Shown in pieces: positions 56,310 to 64,000 of a DNA stretch of 64,000 nucleotides (the first letter of the stretch is position 1; each line of letters opens with the position of its first letter). Source of the stretch: Marinilactibacillus piezotolerans (GTDB taxonomy: Bacteria; Bacillota; Bacilli; Lactobacillales; Carnobacteriaceae_A); contig NZ_FWDP01000004.1 of NCBI RefSeq assembly GCF_900169305.1, positions 248,001 through 312,000 on the forward strand, given 5' to 3'. Below the pieces are notes generated by a model. That model was not told the DNA's origin. It was given only the letters and a program-made list of their open reading frames with translations, and searched no databases. Position numbers and translations under genes: made by a program.

Positions 56310-57383
56310 GTGGAGCAATCCAGAATTTTACCTGAAATCGATCAATCAAAAGGGATGGAGTTTGGTCTTTACACCTTAGGAGATCACTTACCGAATCCGC
56401 ATACGGGGAAACGGATTTCAGCACAACAAAGAATTAAAGAAATTATTGAAACGGCTGTGTTGGCAGAAGAAGCAGGTCTGGATACTTTTCAGATAGGTGA
56501 ATCTCATCAAGATTCATTTATCTCCCAAGCCCATATGATTATCTTGTCTGCAATTGCTCAGGCCACAGACAGTATCAAGTTGTCGTCTGGCGCTACTATT
56601 ATCAGTACTTCAGATCCAGTTCGTGTGTTTGAAGATGCAGCAACCATTGATCTGATTTCAAATGGAAGAATAAAGATCGTAGCCGGCAGAGCCTCTCGTA
56701 TAGGGCTGTTTGATTTGCTGGGATATGATTTGAATGACTACGAAGGACTTTTTGAAGAAAAATTTGATCTGTTGTTGAAAATCAATGAGAATGAAATCGT
56801 GAATTGGAGTGGGGAATACCGTCCGTCTTTAAAAAATGCCCATATCATACCAAGACCGGATCATCCTAAAGGTGGTCTGCCGATCTGGCGAGCAGTCGGC
56901 GGATCCTATGCTTCGGCTCAAAAAGCCGGACGAATAGGCGTGCCGATGTATCAAGCGCATTTAGGCGGACCAGCCTCTGAATTTAAAAAGCCGATCGACC
57001 TTTATAAAGAGACCGCAAGCGCAGCTGGATATCAGCAAAATGACCTGCGTATCGCAACAGCCGGCTTTTTCTTTACGGATGAGAATAAAATGGATGCCTT
57101 TCGAGCTTATTATCCTCATGTAAATGAAGGAATGAAAAGAACAAATGGTCAAGGGTTCCCTAAGCAGGCTTTCGCGCACGGACAAGACTATCGGAGTGTT
57201 ATCAATGTAGGAGACCCTGAACTGATTATTGAAAAGATTCTTTATCAGCATGAATTGTTCGGACATCATCGTTATATTGCTCAATTAGATTTCGGTGGTG
57301 TACCGATGGAAGATATCAAGCGAAATATTCATATTATTGGTGAAAAAATACTTCCAGCCATTAAAAAATATACCAAGAAATAA
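56310..57383 (+). CDS. luciferase-like (LLM class) flavin-dependent monooxygenase
   Basis: 357 residues, TIM barrel of the bacterial luciferase superfamily: MEFGLYTLGDHLPNP, AEEAGLDTFQIGESHQ, IKLSSGATIISTSDPVRVFEDAATIDLISNGR and GRIGVPMYQAHLGG. Uses reduced FMN and oxygen. GTG 56310 lies 9 nt after AAGGAG. The flavin reductase 12 bp downstream can supply FMNH2, making a two-component oxygenase. The substrate is unknown; other members attack alkanesulfonates, nitrilotriacetate or aldehydes. Confidence 0.85.
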   Translation: MEQSRILPEIDQSKGMEFGLYTLGDHLPNPHTGKRISAQQRIKEIIETAVLAEEAGLDTFQIGESHQDSFISQAHMIILSAIAQATDSIKLSSGATIISTSDPVRVFEDAATIDLISNGRIKIVAGRASRIGLFDLLGYDLNDYEGLFEEKFDLLLKINENEIVNWSGEYRPSLKNAHIIPRPDHPKGGLPIWRAVGGSYASAQKAGRIGVPMYQAHLGGPASEFKKPIDLYKETASAAGYQQNDLRIATAGFFFTDENKMDAFRAYYPHVNEGMKRTNGQGFPKQAFAHGQDYRSVINVGDPELIIEKILYQHELFGHHRYIAQLDFGGVPMEDIKRNIHIIGEKILPAIKKYTKK

Positions 57384-57395
57384 AGGAGAGATGTA

Positions 57396-57965
57396 ATGAA
57401 TATCCTGGTTTTATCCGGATCCAATGTAGGGAACAAAACAGCCATTGCTTCTAAATCTGTATTTGACGCAATAAAGAACCGTTACGGAGCTGAACATAAC
57501 ATTCAGTTCATAGATTTAAAAGAAAAAGAGATGCAGTTTAGTGACGGCAGAAACTATCTCGACTATACAGGAGATACAAAAGAAGTCACACAGCAGATCA
57601 TGGATGCAGATATCCTTTTTTTCGGTACTCCGATTTTTCAGGCATCTATCCCAGCTTCATTGAAGAATCTTTTTGACCTATTGCCTCAGAATGCTTTGAG
57701 GAACAAGACTTCCAGTATTCTTACAACTGCAGGATCCAATATGCATTTTTTAGTACCAGAACAGCAGCTTAAACCGATTCTCGGATATATGAAAGCCAAT
57801 GTAGTACCTAACTATGTATATATATTGGATACGGACTTCGACAAAGACACGATTTATAACGATGATATCCATTTTAGAATACAGAAATTGGTAGAAGATA
57901 CTTTAATTCTGGCTAGGGCTTATAAAGAAATCCAAAGACAAGAAGAAGAAGCTTACGGATTTTAA
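57396..57965 (+). CDS. NADPH-dependent FMN reductase partner
   Basis: 189 residues, flavodoxin-like: LVLSGSNVGNKTAIASKSV phosphate loop, FGTPIFQASIPASLKNLFDLLP flavin-contact segment. It follows the monooxygenase in the same unit after AAGGAG and is therefore its likely electron donor. It is distinct from the reductase at 30.2 kb. A strong bidirectional terminator follows. Confidence 0.86.
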   Translation: MNILVLSGSNVGNKTAIASKSVFDAIKNRYGAEHNIQFIDLKEKEMQFSDGRNYLDYTGDTKEVTQQIMDADILFFGTPIFQASIPASLKNLFDLLPQNALRNKTSSILTTAGSNMHFLVPEQQLKPILGYMKANVVPNYVYILDTDFDKDTIYNDDIHFRIQKLVEDTLILARAYKEIQRQEEEAYGF

Positions 57966-57966
57966 C

Positions 57967-58015
57967 AAAAAAGAATCTGCGGCAGTTTGATCATACTGCC
58001 GCAGATTCTTTTTTT
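57967..58015. terminator. bidirectional terminator between the FMN reductase and lexA
   Basis: A long perfect GC-containing stem (AAAGAATCTGCGGCAGT with its complement) with A tracts left and T tracts right, serving the two convergent genes. Confidence 0.96.
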
Positions 58016-58017
58016 AT

Positions 58018-58653
58018 TTAATAAATGTGGCTTCTGTATAGAGAAACAACTTTTCCAAGAATGGAGACATCTGAAAGGATGATAGGATCCATCGTGTCAT
58101 TTTCAGGTTGAAGACGGAAATAACCATCTTCTTTGTAAAATCTCTTGCAGGTTGCTTCGTCTTCGTCTGTCATGGCAATAACGACATCGCCGTTTAGAGC
58201 AGTTTCCTGTTTGCGGACGATTACTTGATCGCCGTCCAGGATACCGGCATTTATCATACTGTTTCCGCGAATGGTAAGCATGAATAGATTACCTTTTTCA
58301 AGTTCAAGGTCACTGGGAATCGGGAAATAATCAGTCGCTTCTTCAACAGCCAGGATTGGTTCACCGGCAGTTACTACACCCAGCAAAGGAATATGATTCT
58401 CAAATTCATCGATACCGATCTTGATCAAGCCTTCTTTAGTAAACTCAATGGCTCTTGGCTTGGAAGGGTCTCTGAGAATAAAGCCGTTTTTTTCCAGTCT
58501 GGCTAAGTGGCCGTGTACAGTTGAAGTAGAAGAAAGATCAGTTGCTGATCCAATCTCACGGACTGTAGGCGGATAACCTCGTTTATTTACCTGCTCATAA
58601 ATATAGCGCAATATTTCTATTTGTTTTTCGCCTTTTCGGCCTCTAGTCGTCAT
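58018..58653 (-). CDS. lexA: SOS repressor LexA
   Basis: 211 residues. N-terminal winged helix (about 1-68, [32 protein letters not shown]), cleavage site Ala96-Gly97 (VVTAGEPI), and the peptidase dyad Ser132 (RGNSMI) and Lys170 (ATCKRF). RecA filaments trigger its self-cleavage and derepress DNA repair genes. I placed the start at 58653, [10 protein letters not shown], after a GATGAGG ribosome site; the longer frame lacks one. A LexA-type box overlaps its promoter. Divergent from ynzC; the Bacillus neighbour yneA (SOS division inhibitor) is not in the gap. Confidence 0.96.
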   Translation of the reverse strand: MTTRGRKGEKQIEILRYIYEQVNKRGYPPTVREIGSATDLSSTSTVHGHLARLEKNGFILRDPSKPRAIEFTKEGLIKIGIDEFENHIPLLGVVTAGEPILAVEEATDYFPIPSDLELEKGNLFMLTIRGNSMINAGILDGDQVIVRKQETALNGDVVIAMTDEDEATCKRFYKEDGYFRLQPENDTMDPIILSDVSILGKVVSLYRSHIY

Positions 58654-58759
58654 TACGTAACACCTCATCCTTTCAAGATTCATACAAACAGTGATTTGTT
58701 AAAAGTGTTCTTGTTTCAAGTTGTCGTTACAGGCTTATATAGTCGTTTACTTTAAAAAA

Positions 58760-58799
58760 ATTATATCATAAACCGAACATTGAATCAAACGAATGTTCG
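58760..58799 (-). promoter_or_regulatory. lexA promoter with LexA box and inverted half-sites
   Basis: On the minus strand TTGATT (58788-58783), 17 bp, TATAAT (58765-58760). CAAACGAATGTTCG (58786-58799) fits the Gram-positive LexA box with one mismatch and overlaps the -35. A second half-site CGAACATT (58774-58781) forms a perfect 8-bp inverted repeat with AATGTTCG (58792-58799) across 10 bp. Confidence 0.7.
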
Positions 58800-58895
58800 A
58801 AAAATATCAGAGAAGAATCCAGTGAAAGTCTGTACAATCGAGATTAGAAACAGAAGTGCTCAGTTTTCAGACTTTTAATCATTTCAAAGAGCGTG

Positions 58896-58901
58896 TATAC
58901 T
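58896..58901 (+). promoter_or_regulatory. promoter of ynzC
   Basis: TATACT (58896-58901) preceded by TG at one base; the -35 (TTTTAA, 58873-58878) is weak. No second LexA box was seen near it. Confidence 0.45.
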
Positions 58902-58930
58902 GAATAAACAAAGAATATAGGAGGAATAGA

Positions 58931-59170
58931 ATGCTGCCAAAAGACCAATTAGATCGAATTAATGCACTCGTTCGCAAAGAAAGAAGCGAAGGTTTGACAG
59001 ATGCCGAAAAGGCAGAACAAAAAGATTTGAGGGAAAAATATATCAAAGCTTTCCGTTCAGGAATGAGAACACATATTGAAGGAATGAAGGTCGTTGACCC
59101 CGAAGGAAAAGATGTTACACCAGAAAAACTGAAGCAAATTCAAAAGGATAAAGGCATTCACGATAGATAG
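58931..59170 (+). CDS. ynzC: DUF896 family protein YnzC
   Basis: 79 residues. Two-helix N-terminal hairpin (RINALVRKERSEGLTDAEKAEQKDLREKYIKAFR) followed by a flexible tail, the YnzC family pattern. AGGAGG precedes the start. Its place between lexA and tkt matches Bacillus, where it is in the SOS-linked yneA-yneB-ynzC operon, although yneA and yneB are missing here. No known activity. Confidence 0.9.
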   Translation: MLPKDQLDRINALVRKERSEGLTDAEKAEQKDLREKYIKAFRSGMRTHIEGMKVVDPEGKDVTPEKLKQIQKDKGIHDR

Positions 59171-59181
59171 CCTGATTTTTT

Positions 59182-59260
59182 ATTGTACTGATTTATGCCG
59201 AGGAGAGTGTTATTTATGAAAGCGTTGAAAAAAATCGGCATAAATAGTACAATGACCTAG
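59182..59260 (+). promoter_or_regulatory. large stem-loop with embedded 14-codon ORF before tkt
   Basis: ATTGTACT, one bulged G, ATTTATGCCGA (59182-59201) is fully complementary to TCGGCATAAAT AGTACAAT (59235-59253): a 19-bp stem. The 33-nt loop contains GGAGAG and ATG 59216, which opens a 14-residue ORF (MKALKKIGINSTMT) ending at 59260; its second half is encoded by the right arm. No T tract follows. Confidence 0.65.
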
Positions 59261-59267
59261 AGCTTTA

Positions 59268-59283
59268 CTATTTTTAAAAATAG
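59268..59283 (+). repeat. 16-bp perfect palindrome next to the tkt ribosome site
   Basis: CTATTTTTAAAAATAG reads the same on both strands and ends one base before the AAAGGA ribosome site of tkt (59284-59289). It could pair on itself and affect access to that site. Confidence 0.6.
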
Positions 59284-59298
59284 AAAGGAATGAATTTT

Positions 59299-61296
59299 TT
59301 GTTTGATAAAACTGATCAAATGGCTGTAGATACAATTCGAACTCTGAGTATCGACGGCGTTCAGAAAGCCAATTCCGGACATCCTGGATTACCAATGGGG
59401 GCTGCTCCAATGGCGTATACTTTGTGGACTCGCCACTTGAATGCCAATCCCAAAAATTCAAAATGGTTCAACCGTGACCGTTTCATCTTATCAGCGGGAC
59501 ATGGATCTATGTTGTTATACAGTCTTCTGCACTTATCAGGATATGACGTGACAATAGAAGATTTGAAAAACTTCCGTCAATTTAACAGCCGTACTCCCGG
59601 ACATCCTGAAGTTCATATTACAGATGGTGTCGAAGCGACAACTGGTCCATTAGGACAAGGTGTTGCAAATGCTGTTGGTATGGCAATGGCTGAAGCTCAT
59701 TTAGCAGCGACATACAATAAAGACGATTATAACCTTGTAGATCACTATACTTATGCTCTTTGCGGCGACGGTGATTTAATGGAAGGTGTTTCTCAAGAAG
59801 CGGCTTCTTTAGCAGGTCACCTGCAGTTAGGTAAATTGATTATGCTTTATGATTCAAACGATATTTCTTTAGATGGTCCCACTTCAATGGCATTCACTGA
59901 AGATGTCGGTAAACGTTTTGAAGCATATGGCTGGGAACATATCTTAGTTGAAGATGGCAATGATCTGGAAGCGATCGATCAAGCTATTACAGCAGCTAAA
60001 CAAACAACGGACAAACCTACATTGATTGAAATCAAAACCATTATCGGTTTTGGTGCACCTAACGCTGGAACACATACTGTTCATGGCGCTCCGCTTGGAA
60101 CAGAAGGCGTAACAGCTACTAAGGAAGCGTATGGCTGGGAAGGAGAAGATTTCTTCGTACCAGAAGCAGTTGCTGCTCGATTCAAAGAATATATGGTTGA
60201 AAAAGGAAGCAAAGCTGAAGAAGAATGGAACAACTTGCTGGACAGCTATAAATCTGCTCATGCAGAATCAGCAGAAAAATTTGAATTAGCATTAAGCGGG
60301 GAGCTTCCAGAAGATTGGGATAGAAATCTTCCAGTTTATACTGAAGGCGACAAAGCTGCAGCAACCAGAGCAACAAGCGGAGAAGTGTTAAATGCATTGT
60401 CTCAATCTATTCCGAATCTATGGGGAGGTTCAGCAGACTTATCTGGATCTAATAACACCATGATGAAAGAACAGACAGACTTCCAGCCAGGACAATATGC
60501 AGGAAGAAACATCTGGTATGGTGTGCGAGAATTTGCGATGACAGCTGCCTTAAACGGTATCCTTCTTCATGGAGGAACAAAATCGTATGTGGGAACATTC
60601 TTTGTCTTCAGTGATTATTTACGTCCAGCAGTTCGTTTAGCAGCCCTTTCTGAGATTCCGGCTATTTATGTACTGACACATGATTCGATTGCGGTTGGTG
60701 AAGATGGACCGACTCACGAACCGGTTGAACAATTATCAAGTTTCCGCGGTATGCACAATCTTTCAGTCATCAGACCTGCTGATGGAAATGAAGTCGCAGC
60801 TGCTTGGGAAATTGCCTTGAAATCTACTGACAGACCTACAATGTTAGTACTGACACGTCAAGGACTGCCTGTGTTGCCGAACTCTGCTTCCCTAGCAAGA
60901 GAACAGGTGAAAAAAGGTGCCTATGTCATTTCTCCTGCAGATAAAGAAACTCCAGAAGGCATCCTGATTGCTACAGGATCTGAAGTATCATTAGCGATCG
61001 AAGCTCAAAAAGCGCTGAAAGAACAAGGGAAAGATGTTTCTGTAGTCTCTATGCCGAGTCAAGATCTATTTGAACAGCAATCCAAAGAGTATAAAGAATC
61101 AGTATTACCTGCCGATGTATTAAGTCGTGTAACCATTGAAATGGGCTCTTCCTTCGGATGGGACCGTTATGCTGGACCTAAAGGCGCAATGCTTTCCATC
61201 GATAAATTCGGTGCTAGCGGCAATGGTACTGAAGTAGTGAAACAATACGGCTTTACAAAAGATAATATTGTTAAAACTTATTTATCACTAGGTTAA
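59299..61296 (+). CDS. tkt: transketolase
   Basis: Transfers two-carbon units in the pentose phosphate pathway using thiamine diphosphate. About 665 residues. [31 protein letters not shown], the TPP motif CGDGDLMEG to [20 protein letters not shown] and the C-terminal domain are intact. TTG 59299 lies 9 nt after AAAGGA and is the likelier start; the in-frame ATG 59290 abuts that site. The leader holds a large stem-loop and a palindrome, so expression may be controlled. Follows ynzC as in Bacillus. Confidence 0.96.
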   Translation: MFDKTDQMAVDTIRTLSIDGVQKANSGHPGLPMGAAPMAYTLWTRHLNANPKNSKWFNRDRFILSAGHGSMLLYSLLHLSGYDVTIEDLKNFRQFNSRTPGHPEVHITDGVEATTGPLGQGVANAVGMAMAEAHLAATYNKDDYNLVDHYTYALCGDGDLMEGVSQEAASLAGHLQLGKLIMLYDSNDISLDGPTSMAFTEDVGKRFEAYGWEHILVEDGNDLEAIDQAITAAKQTTDKPTLIEIKTIIGFGAPNAGTHTVHGAPLGTEGVTATKEAYGWEGEDFFVPEAVAARFKEYMVEKGSKAEEEWNNLLDSYKSAHAESAEKFELALSGELPEDWDRNLPVYTEGDKAAATRATSGEVLNALSQSIPNLWGGSADLSGSNNTMMKEQTDFQPGQYAGRNIWYGVREFAMTAALNGILLHGGTKSYVGTFFVFSDYLRPAVRLAALSEIPAIYVLTHDSIAVGEDGPTHEPVEQLSSFRGMHNLSVIRPADGNEVAAAWEIALKSTDRPTMLVLTRQGLPVLPNSASLAREQVKKGAYVISPADKETPEGILIATGSEVSLAIEAQKALKEQGKDVSVVSMPSQDLFEQQSKEYKESVLPADVLSRVTIEMGSSFGWDRYAGPKGAMLSIDKFGASGNGTEVVKQYGFTKDNIVKTYLSLG

Positions 61297-61326
61297 TTTA
61301 TTTAACAAAAACTGAATTTATATAAT

Positions 61327-61411
61327 CAGTGAGTCTTTCTCTAAGCTTACAGAGTCAAAAATCCTTATAAGGATTTTTGACTCTTGTGCTGGAAAAAGAC
61401 TCGCTGTTTTT
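61327..61411 (+). terminator. nested terminator after tkt
   Basis: An inner perfect 16-bp hairpin with a 2-base loop (61351-61366 with 61369-61384) sits inside an outer 12-bp stem with one G-U pair (61327-61338 with 61395-61406), which is followed by five T residues. Confidence 0.88.
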
Positions 61412-61576
61412 ATCGCTTTTGAGAAATGTTTACAAAACGGTCAGTTTAGGTTTATTTTTTGTAGAAATTTGTGTAAAATAATCGAGTGAGTAATTAGAAT
61501 TAGTACGTCTGTTTATTTAATAGGCTATTTAATCATTGATTCTATATTAACCAGTAATTTAGAGAGGAGTGAAACA

Positions 61577-61819
61577 ATGCCTACATTCGGTTGGATTATT
61601 TTAGTAATTGTAGCGCTTATCGGCGGCTTAGTCGGTGGATTCTTTATTTCAAGAAAATACATGATGGATTATTTTGAAAAAAATCCGCCAATCGATGAAA
61701 ATATGCTTCGCATGATGATGCTGCAAATGGGACAGAAGCCATCTGAAAGAAAAATCAATCAAATGATGAGTCAGATGAAGTCTCAACAAAGAAAGAAAAA
61801 TAATGATAAAAAGAAATAG
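61577..61819 (+). CDS. yneF: YneF family (UPF0154) membrane protein
   Basis: 80 residues. One N-terminal transmembrane helix ([21 protein letters not shown]), the family-typical [40 protein letters not shown], and a basic tail. GAGGAG precedes the start. Downstream of tkt as in Bacillus. Function unknown. Confidence 0.92.
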   Translation: MPTFGWIILVIVALIGGLVGGFFISRKYMMDYFEKNPPIDENMLRMMMLQMGQKPSERKINQMMSQMKSQQRKKNNDKKK

Positions 61820-61864
61820 TATGATTTGACTACTCTAATGATTTGGTCAATACCTAAAAAAAGC

Positions 61865-61897
61865 AAACGGGCATGATTGATTGCCCGTTATCTTTTT
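61865..61897 (+). terminator. intrinsic terminator after yneF
   Basis: AACGGGCA/TGCCCGTT stem, 8-nt loop, five T residues. Confidence 0.92.
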
Positions 61898-61905
61898 ATA
61901 CAAAA

Positions 61906-61943
61906 ATGACACCGTGTCATAATTAGTTATATTTCATTATACT
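61906..61943 (+). promoter_or_regulatory. ABC exporter promoter with 15-bp palindrome
   Basis: A perfect palindrome ATGACAC-C-GTGTCAT (61906-61920) overlaps the -35 position (TGTCAT, 61915-61920), 17 bp before TATACT (61938-61943). It looks like a repressor operator. Confidence 0.6.
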
Positions 61944-61974
61944 GTTATATTAAAAAATACTGTTATATTAAAAA
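61939..61974 (+). repeat. tandem 18-bp duplication before the ABC exporter
   Basis: ATACTGTTATATTAAAAA occurs twice in direct succession (61939-61956 and 61957-61974), ending in the ribosome site AAAAGGAG. A recent duplication moving the promoter relative to the start codon is likely. Confidence 0.85.
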
Positions 61975-61987
61975 GGAGAATCAAATA

Positions 61988-63736
61988 ATGGGTATATTCA
62001 AACGATTGAGTTGGTTTTTCCTTAGAGAGAAAAAGTCCTATATCATTGGTGTTGCTTCGCTGATCATCGTAGCCTTGCTGCAACTGATTCCGCCAAGGAT
62101 TATTGGAATCGTCGTAGATGAGATCGCTACAGATAGAATTACAGCACAGTCTCTTATTTTCTGGTTGGCTATCTTAGTCATTTCTGCACTCGGTCAGTAC
62201 TTTTTCAGATATCTTTGGAGGATGAAAATCTGGGGTAACGCGGCAAAATTAGAGCAAACAATGAGAGAGAAATTATATAAACATTTTACTAATATGGATA
62301 ATCAGTTTTTTCAGAAATATCGTGCAGGAGATTTAATGGCACATGCAACAAATGACCTAAGAGGATTGCGTATGGTAGCCGGTGGCGGGATTCTTACGCT
62401 GGCTGATGCCATCAGTGTCGGATTAACGACTTTAATAGCCATGATGATCGTTGTCGATGTTAAACTGACTCTGATAGCCGTCATTCCTTTACCGCTGCTG
62501 GCTTTGACCTCACGAGTTCTCGGTCAAAAGCTTCACATGCGATTCAGAGATGCACAAGCAGCGTTTTCACAATTAAATGATAAAGTTCAGGAAAGTATTC
62601 AAGGTATTAAAGTATTGAAAACATTCGGACAAGCAAAAGAAGATATTGAAGAATTTGAAGGTCAGACGGATAATGTTGTGGCTAAGAACCGATTGGTATA
62701 TAAAATCGATTCTCTTTTTGATCCAGCTATTACTTTTATTATGGGGATATCTTACTTTCTAACAATTCTTGTCGGTGGTTTGCTGATAACAGATGGAGAT
62801 ATTTCAATTGGTGATCTTGTCACCTTTATTAGTTATATCGGGATGCTGGTTTGGCCGATGTTTGCAATTGGCCGCCTGTTCAATATTATTGAACGAGGTG
62901 CAGCAAGTTATGATCGAATCGAAAATCTACTAAAAGAAAAGTCTTCAATTATTGAAAGAGAAAAGGCATCAACTCGACCTGTACACGGAAACCTGGAATT
63001 TGATATCCAAAGATTCAAGTATCCGGATGAAGAAGTTGTAACGCTTCATGATGTAAACTTCACTATCAAAGCAGGTCACACGTTAGGGATCGTAGGTAAA
63101 ACCGGCGCTGGTAAGACATCGATCTTAAAGCTGCTGCTTAGAGAGTTTGATCATTATAAGGGAACCATCAAGTATGGTGGTCTGGACATTCGAGAGTATA
63201 CTTTAGATGCTTTACTAAAGCATATTGGATACGTCCCGCAGGATAACTATCTTTTCTCTACAACGATCAGAGATAATATTCGTTTTGCAGATCCTTCGCT
63301 TCCACAAGAAGTTGTCGAAGAAGCTGCAAGACTTGCTGATATTCACGAGGATATCTTAGAGTTGCCGGATGGATATGATACTCAAGTCGGTGAAAGAGGA
63401 GTCTCGCTTTCTGGAGGGCAGAAACAGAGGATTTCTATTGCCAGATCGATTATCACAAATCCTGAACTGATGATTTTGGACGATTCGCTTTCAGCAGTTG
63501 ATGCGAAAACTGAAGAAAGTATCCTATCCGGATTAAAAGAAAAACGTCAGAATCAGACAACAATTATCGCAGCCCATCGTATCAGTTCTGTTATGCATGC
63601 TGAAGAAATCATTGCTGTCGAAAACGGAACGATAGTGGAACGGGGTACGCATGAAGAACTGCTGCAACTCGGCGGCTGGTATAAAGATATGTATCAACAG
63701 CAGCAACTAGAGCAAAAACTGGAAGGAGCCGAATAA
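61988..63736 (+). CDS. ABC exporter half, degenerate-site subunit (YheI/LmrC-like)
   Basis: 582 residues: six transmembrane helices (1-300) fused to an ATPase domain. Walker A Gly370-Thr377 (GKTGAGKT), signature LSGGQ 474-478, Walker B LMILDD with Asp499 in place of the catalytic Glu, and a switch His (AAHR). An Asp at that position marks the non-hydrolytic site of heterodimeric multidrug exporters. The partner starts 1 bp after its stop codon. Likely exports drugs or other amphiphiles. Preceded by a palindromic operator candidate and a tandem duplication. Confidence 0.9.
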   Translation: MGIFKRLSWFFLREKKSYIIGVASLIIVALLQLIPPRIIGIVVDEIATDRITAQSLIFWLAILVISALGQYFFRYLWRMKIWGNAAKLEQTMREKLYKHFTNMDNQFFQKYRAGDLMAHATNDLRGLRMVAGGGILTLADAISVGLTTLIAMMIVVDVKLTLIAVIPLPLLALTSRVLGQKLHMRFRDAQAAFSQLNDKVQESIQGIKVLKTFGQAKEDIEEFEGQTDNVVAKNRLVYKIDSLFDPAITFIMGISYFLTILVGGLLITDGDISIGDLVTFISYIGMLVWPMFAIGRLFNIIERGAASYDRIENLLKEKSSIIEREKASTRPVHGNLEFDIQRFKYPDEEVVTLHDVNFTIKAGHTLGIVGKTGAGKTSILKLLLREFDHYKGTIKYGGLDIREYTLDALLKHIGYVPQDNYLFSTTIRDNIRFADPSLPQEVVEEAARLADIHEDILELPDGYDTQVGERGVSLSGGQKQRISIARSIITNPELMILDDSLSAVDAKTEESILSGLKEKRQNQTTIIAAHRISSVMHAEEIIAVENGTIVERGTHEELLQLGGWYKDMYQQQQLEQKLEGAE

Positions 63737-63737
63737 G

Positions 63738-64000
63738 ATGGAACAAACCGTATCTCGAGATCGAACGATTCCTTTCAAAAAGCAAATGCATATATTGAAA
63801 AGAATAGTAAAATATGCACATCCTTATAGAAAGCAATTTGCTGCTGCAGTCGTTCTCAGTATATTACTGGCGATCATCAATGCAATACTGCCTAGAATCA
63901 TTCAAATCTTTATCGATGATCATTTAACACCGGGTGGCGTCACGCTTGGAACGATTGTGTTTTTTGCTTCTCTGCATTTTGGAGTGACATTGCTCAGAAT
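63738..64000 (+). CDS. ABC exporter second half, N-terminal fragment
   Basis: Open from ATG 63738 to the window edge, 87 codons. It begins MEQTVSRDRTIPFKKQMH and enters a first membrane helix (AAAVVLSILLAIINAILPRII) followed by QIFIDDHLTPGG, as in YheH/LmrD subunits. The start lies 1 bp after the stop of the first half, with AAGGAG just upstream, indicating coupled translation. It should carry the intact catalytic Glu, which is beyond the window. Confidence 0.86.
   Translation, partial: MEQTVSRDRTIPFKKQMHILKRIVKYAHPYRKQFAAAVVLSILLAIINAILPRIIQIFIDDHLTPGGVTLGTIVFFASLHFGVTLLR

Overview
The window is a contiguous piece of chromosome from a low-GC Gram-positive bacterium. Gene order and gene content point to Lactobacillales, probably a Carnobacteriaceae-type organism. 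The core blocks follow the Bacillus subtilis map (fur-xerD-deoB-punA; lysA-ribT-scpA-scpB-rluB-resDE; ypbB-recQ-ypbE-cmk-rpsA-der-hup; clpX-ysxC-hemA position; lexA-ynzC-tkt-yneF). The fatty-acid cluster, however, has the FabT/FabK arrangement of lactic acid bacteria, and no respiratory, sporulation or heme genes are seen. The genus is an inference from synteny and protein style, not from a search. Nearly everything is on the + strand; only tRNA-Arg(TCT) and lexA are on the - strand. No insertion sequence, prophage or CRISPR array was seen.

Layout: 1-3400 end of dnaE, then pfkA and pyk (lower glycolysis). 3573-7981 an RNA-binding S1 protein, a Fur-family regulator, XerD, and the purine nucleoside salvage pair deoB-punA. 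8214-14814 lysA, ribT, the condensin partners scpA-scpB, rluB and a ResDE-type two-component system. 14833-15820 an FMN riboswitch and the riboflavin transporter ribU. 15925-23447 recQ, a LysM protein, cmk, an S1-repeat protein, the ribosome GTPase der and HU. 23591-27895 malic enzyme and two consecutive but separately controlled type I glutamine synthetases. 28018-28682 a very small membrane protein gene and tRNA-Arg. 28835-32470 a stress protein, a CDP-alcohol phosphatidyltransferase, and a quinone-response-like group (flavin reductase, MarR regulator, MhqD-like hydrolase). 32645-42650 a complete FabT-controlled type II fatty acid synthesis and acetyl-CoA carboxylase cluster. 42726-51066 a TPR-like protein, trigger factor, clpX, ysxC, a HemA-like protein, obgE and rnz. 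51067-57965 a short-chain dehydrogenase, a LapA-like protein, DegV/FakB, recJ, apt and a luciferase-like monooxygenase with a flavin reductase. 58018-64000 lexA, ynzC, tkt, yneF and a heterodimeric ABC exporter whose second half runs off the window.

The strongest unexplained points are: (1) at 47443-48588 an intact, translationally coupled homologue of glutamyl-tRNA reductase in the ancestral hemA position, in which the catalytic Cys50 is Asp, the nucleotide-binding glycine motif is gone, and no other heme gene follows, suggesting a repurposed HemA fold; (2) a 19-bp inverted repeat in front of tkt whose loop holds a ribosome binding site and the start of a 14-codon ORF; (3) two adjacent glutamine synthetases, the first with Asp in place of Arg62, a residue tied to glutamine feedback; (4) a short promoter-terminator transcription unit at 29332-29479 with no obvious ORF; (5) several palindromes placed exactly on promoters (marR, fabT and fabD, ysxC, hup, fur, lexA, ABC exporter).
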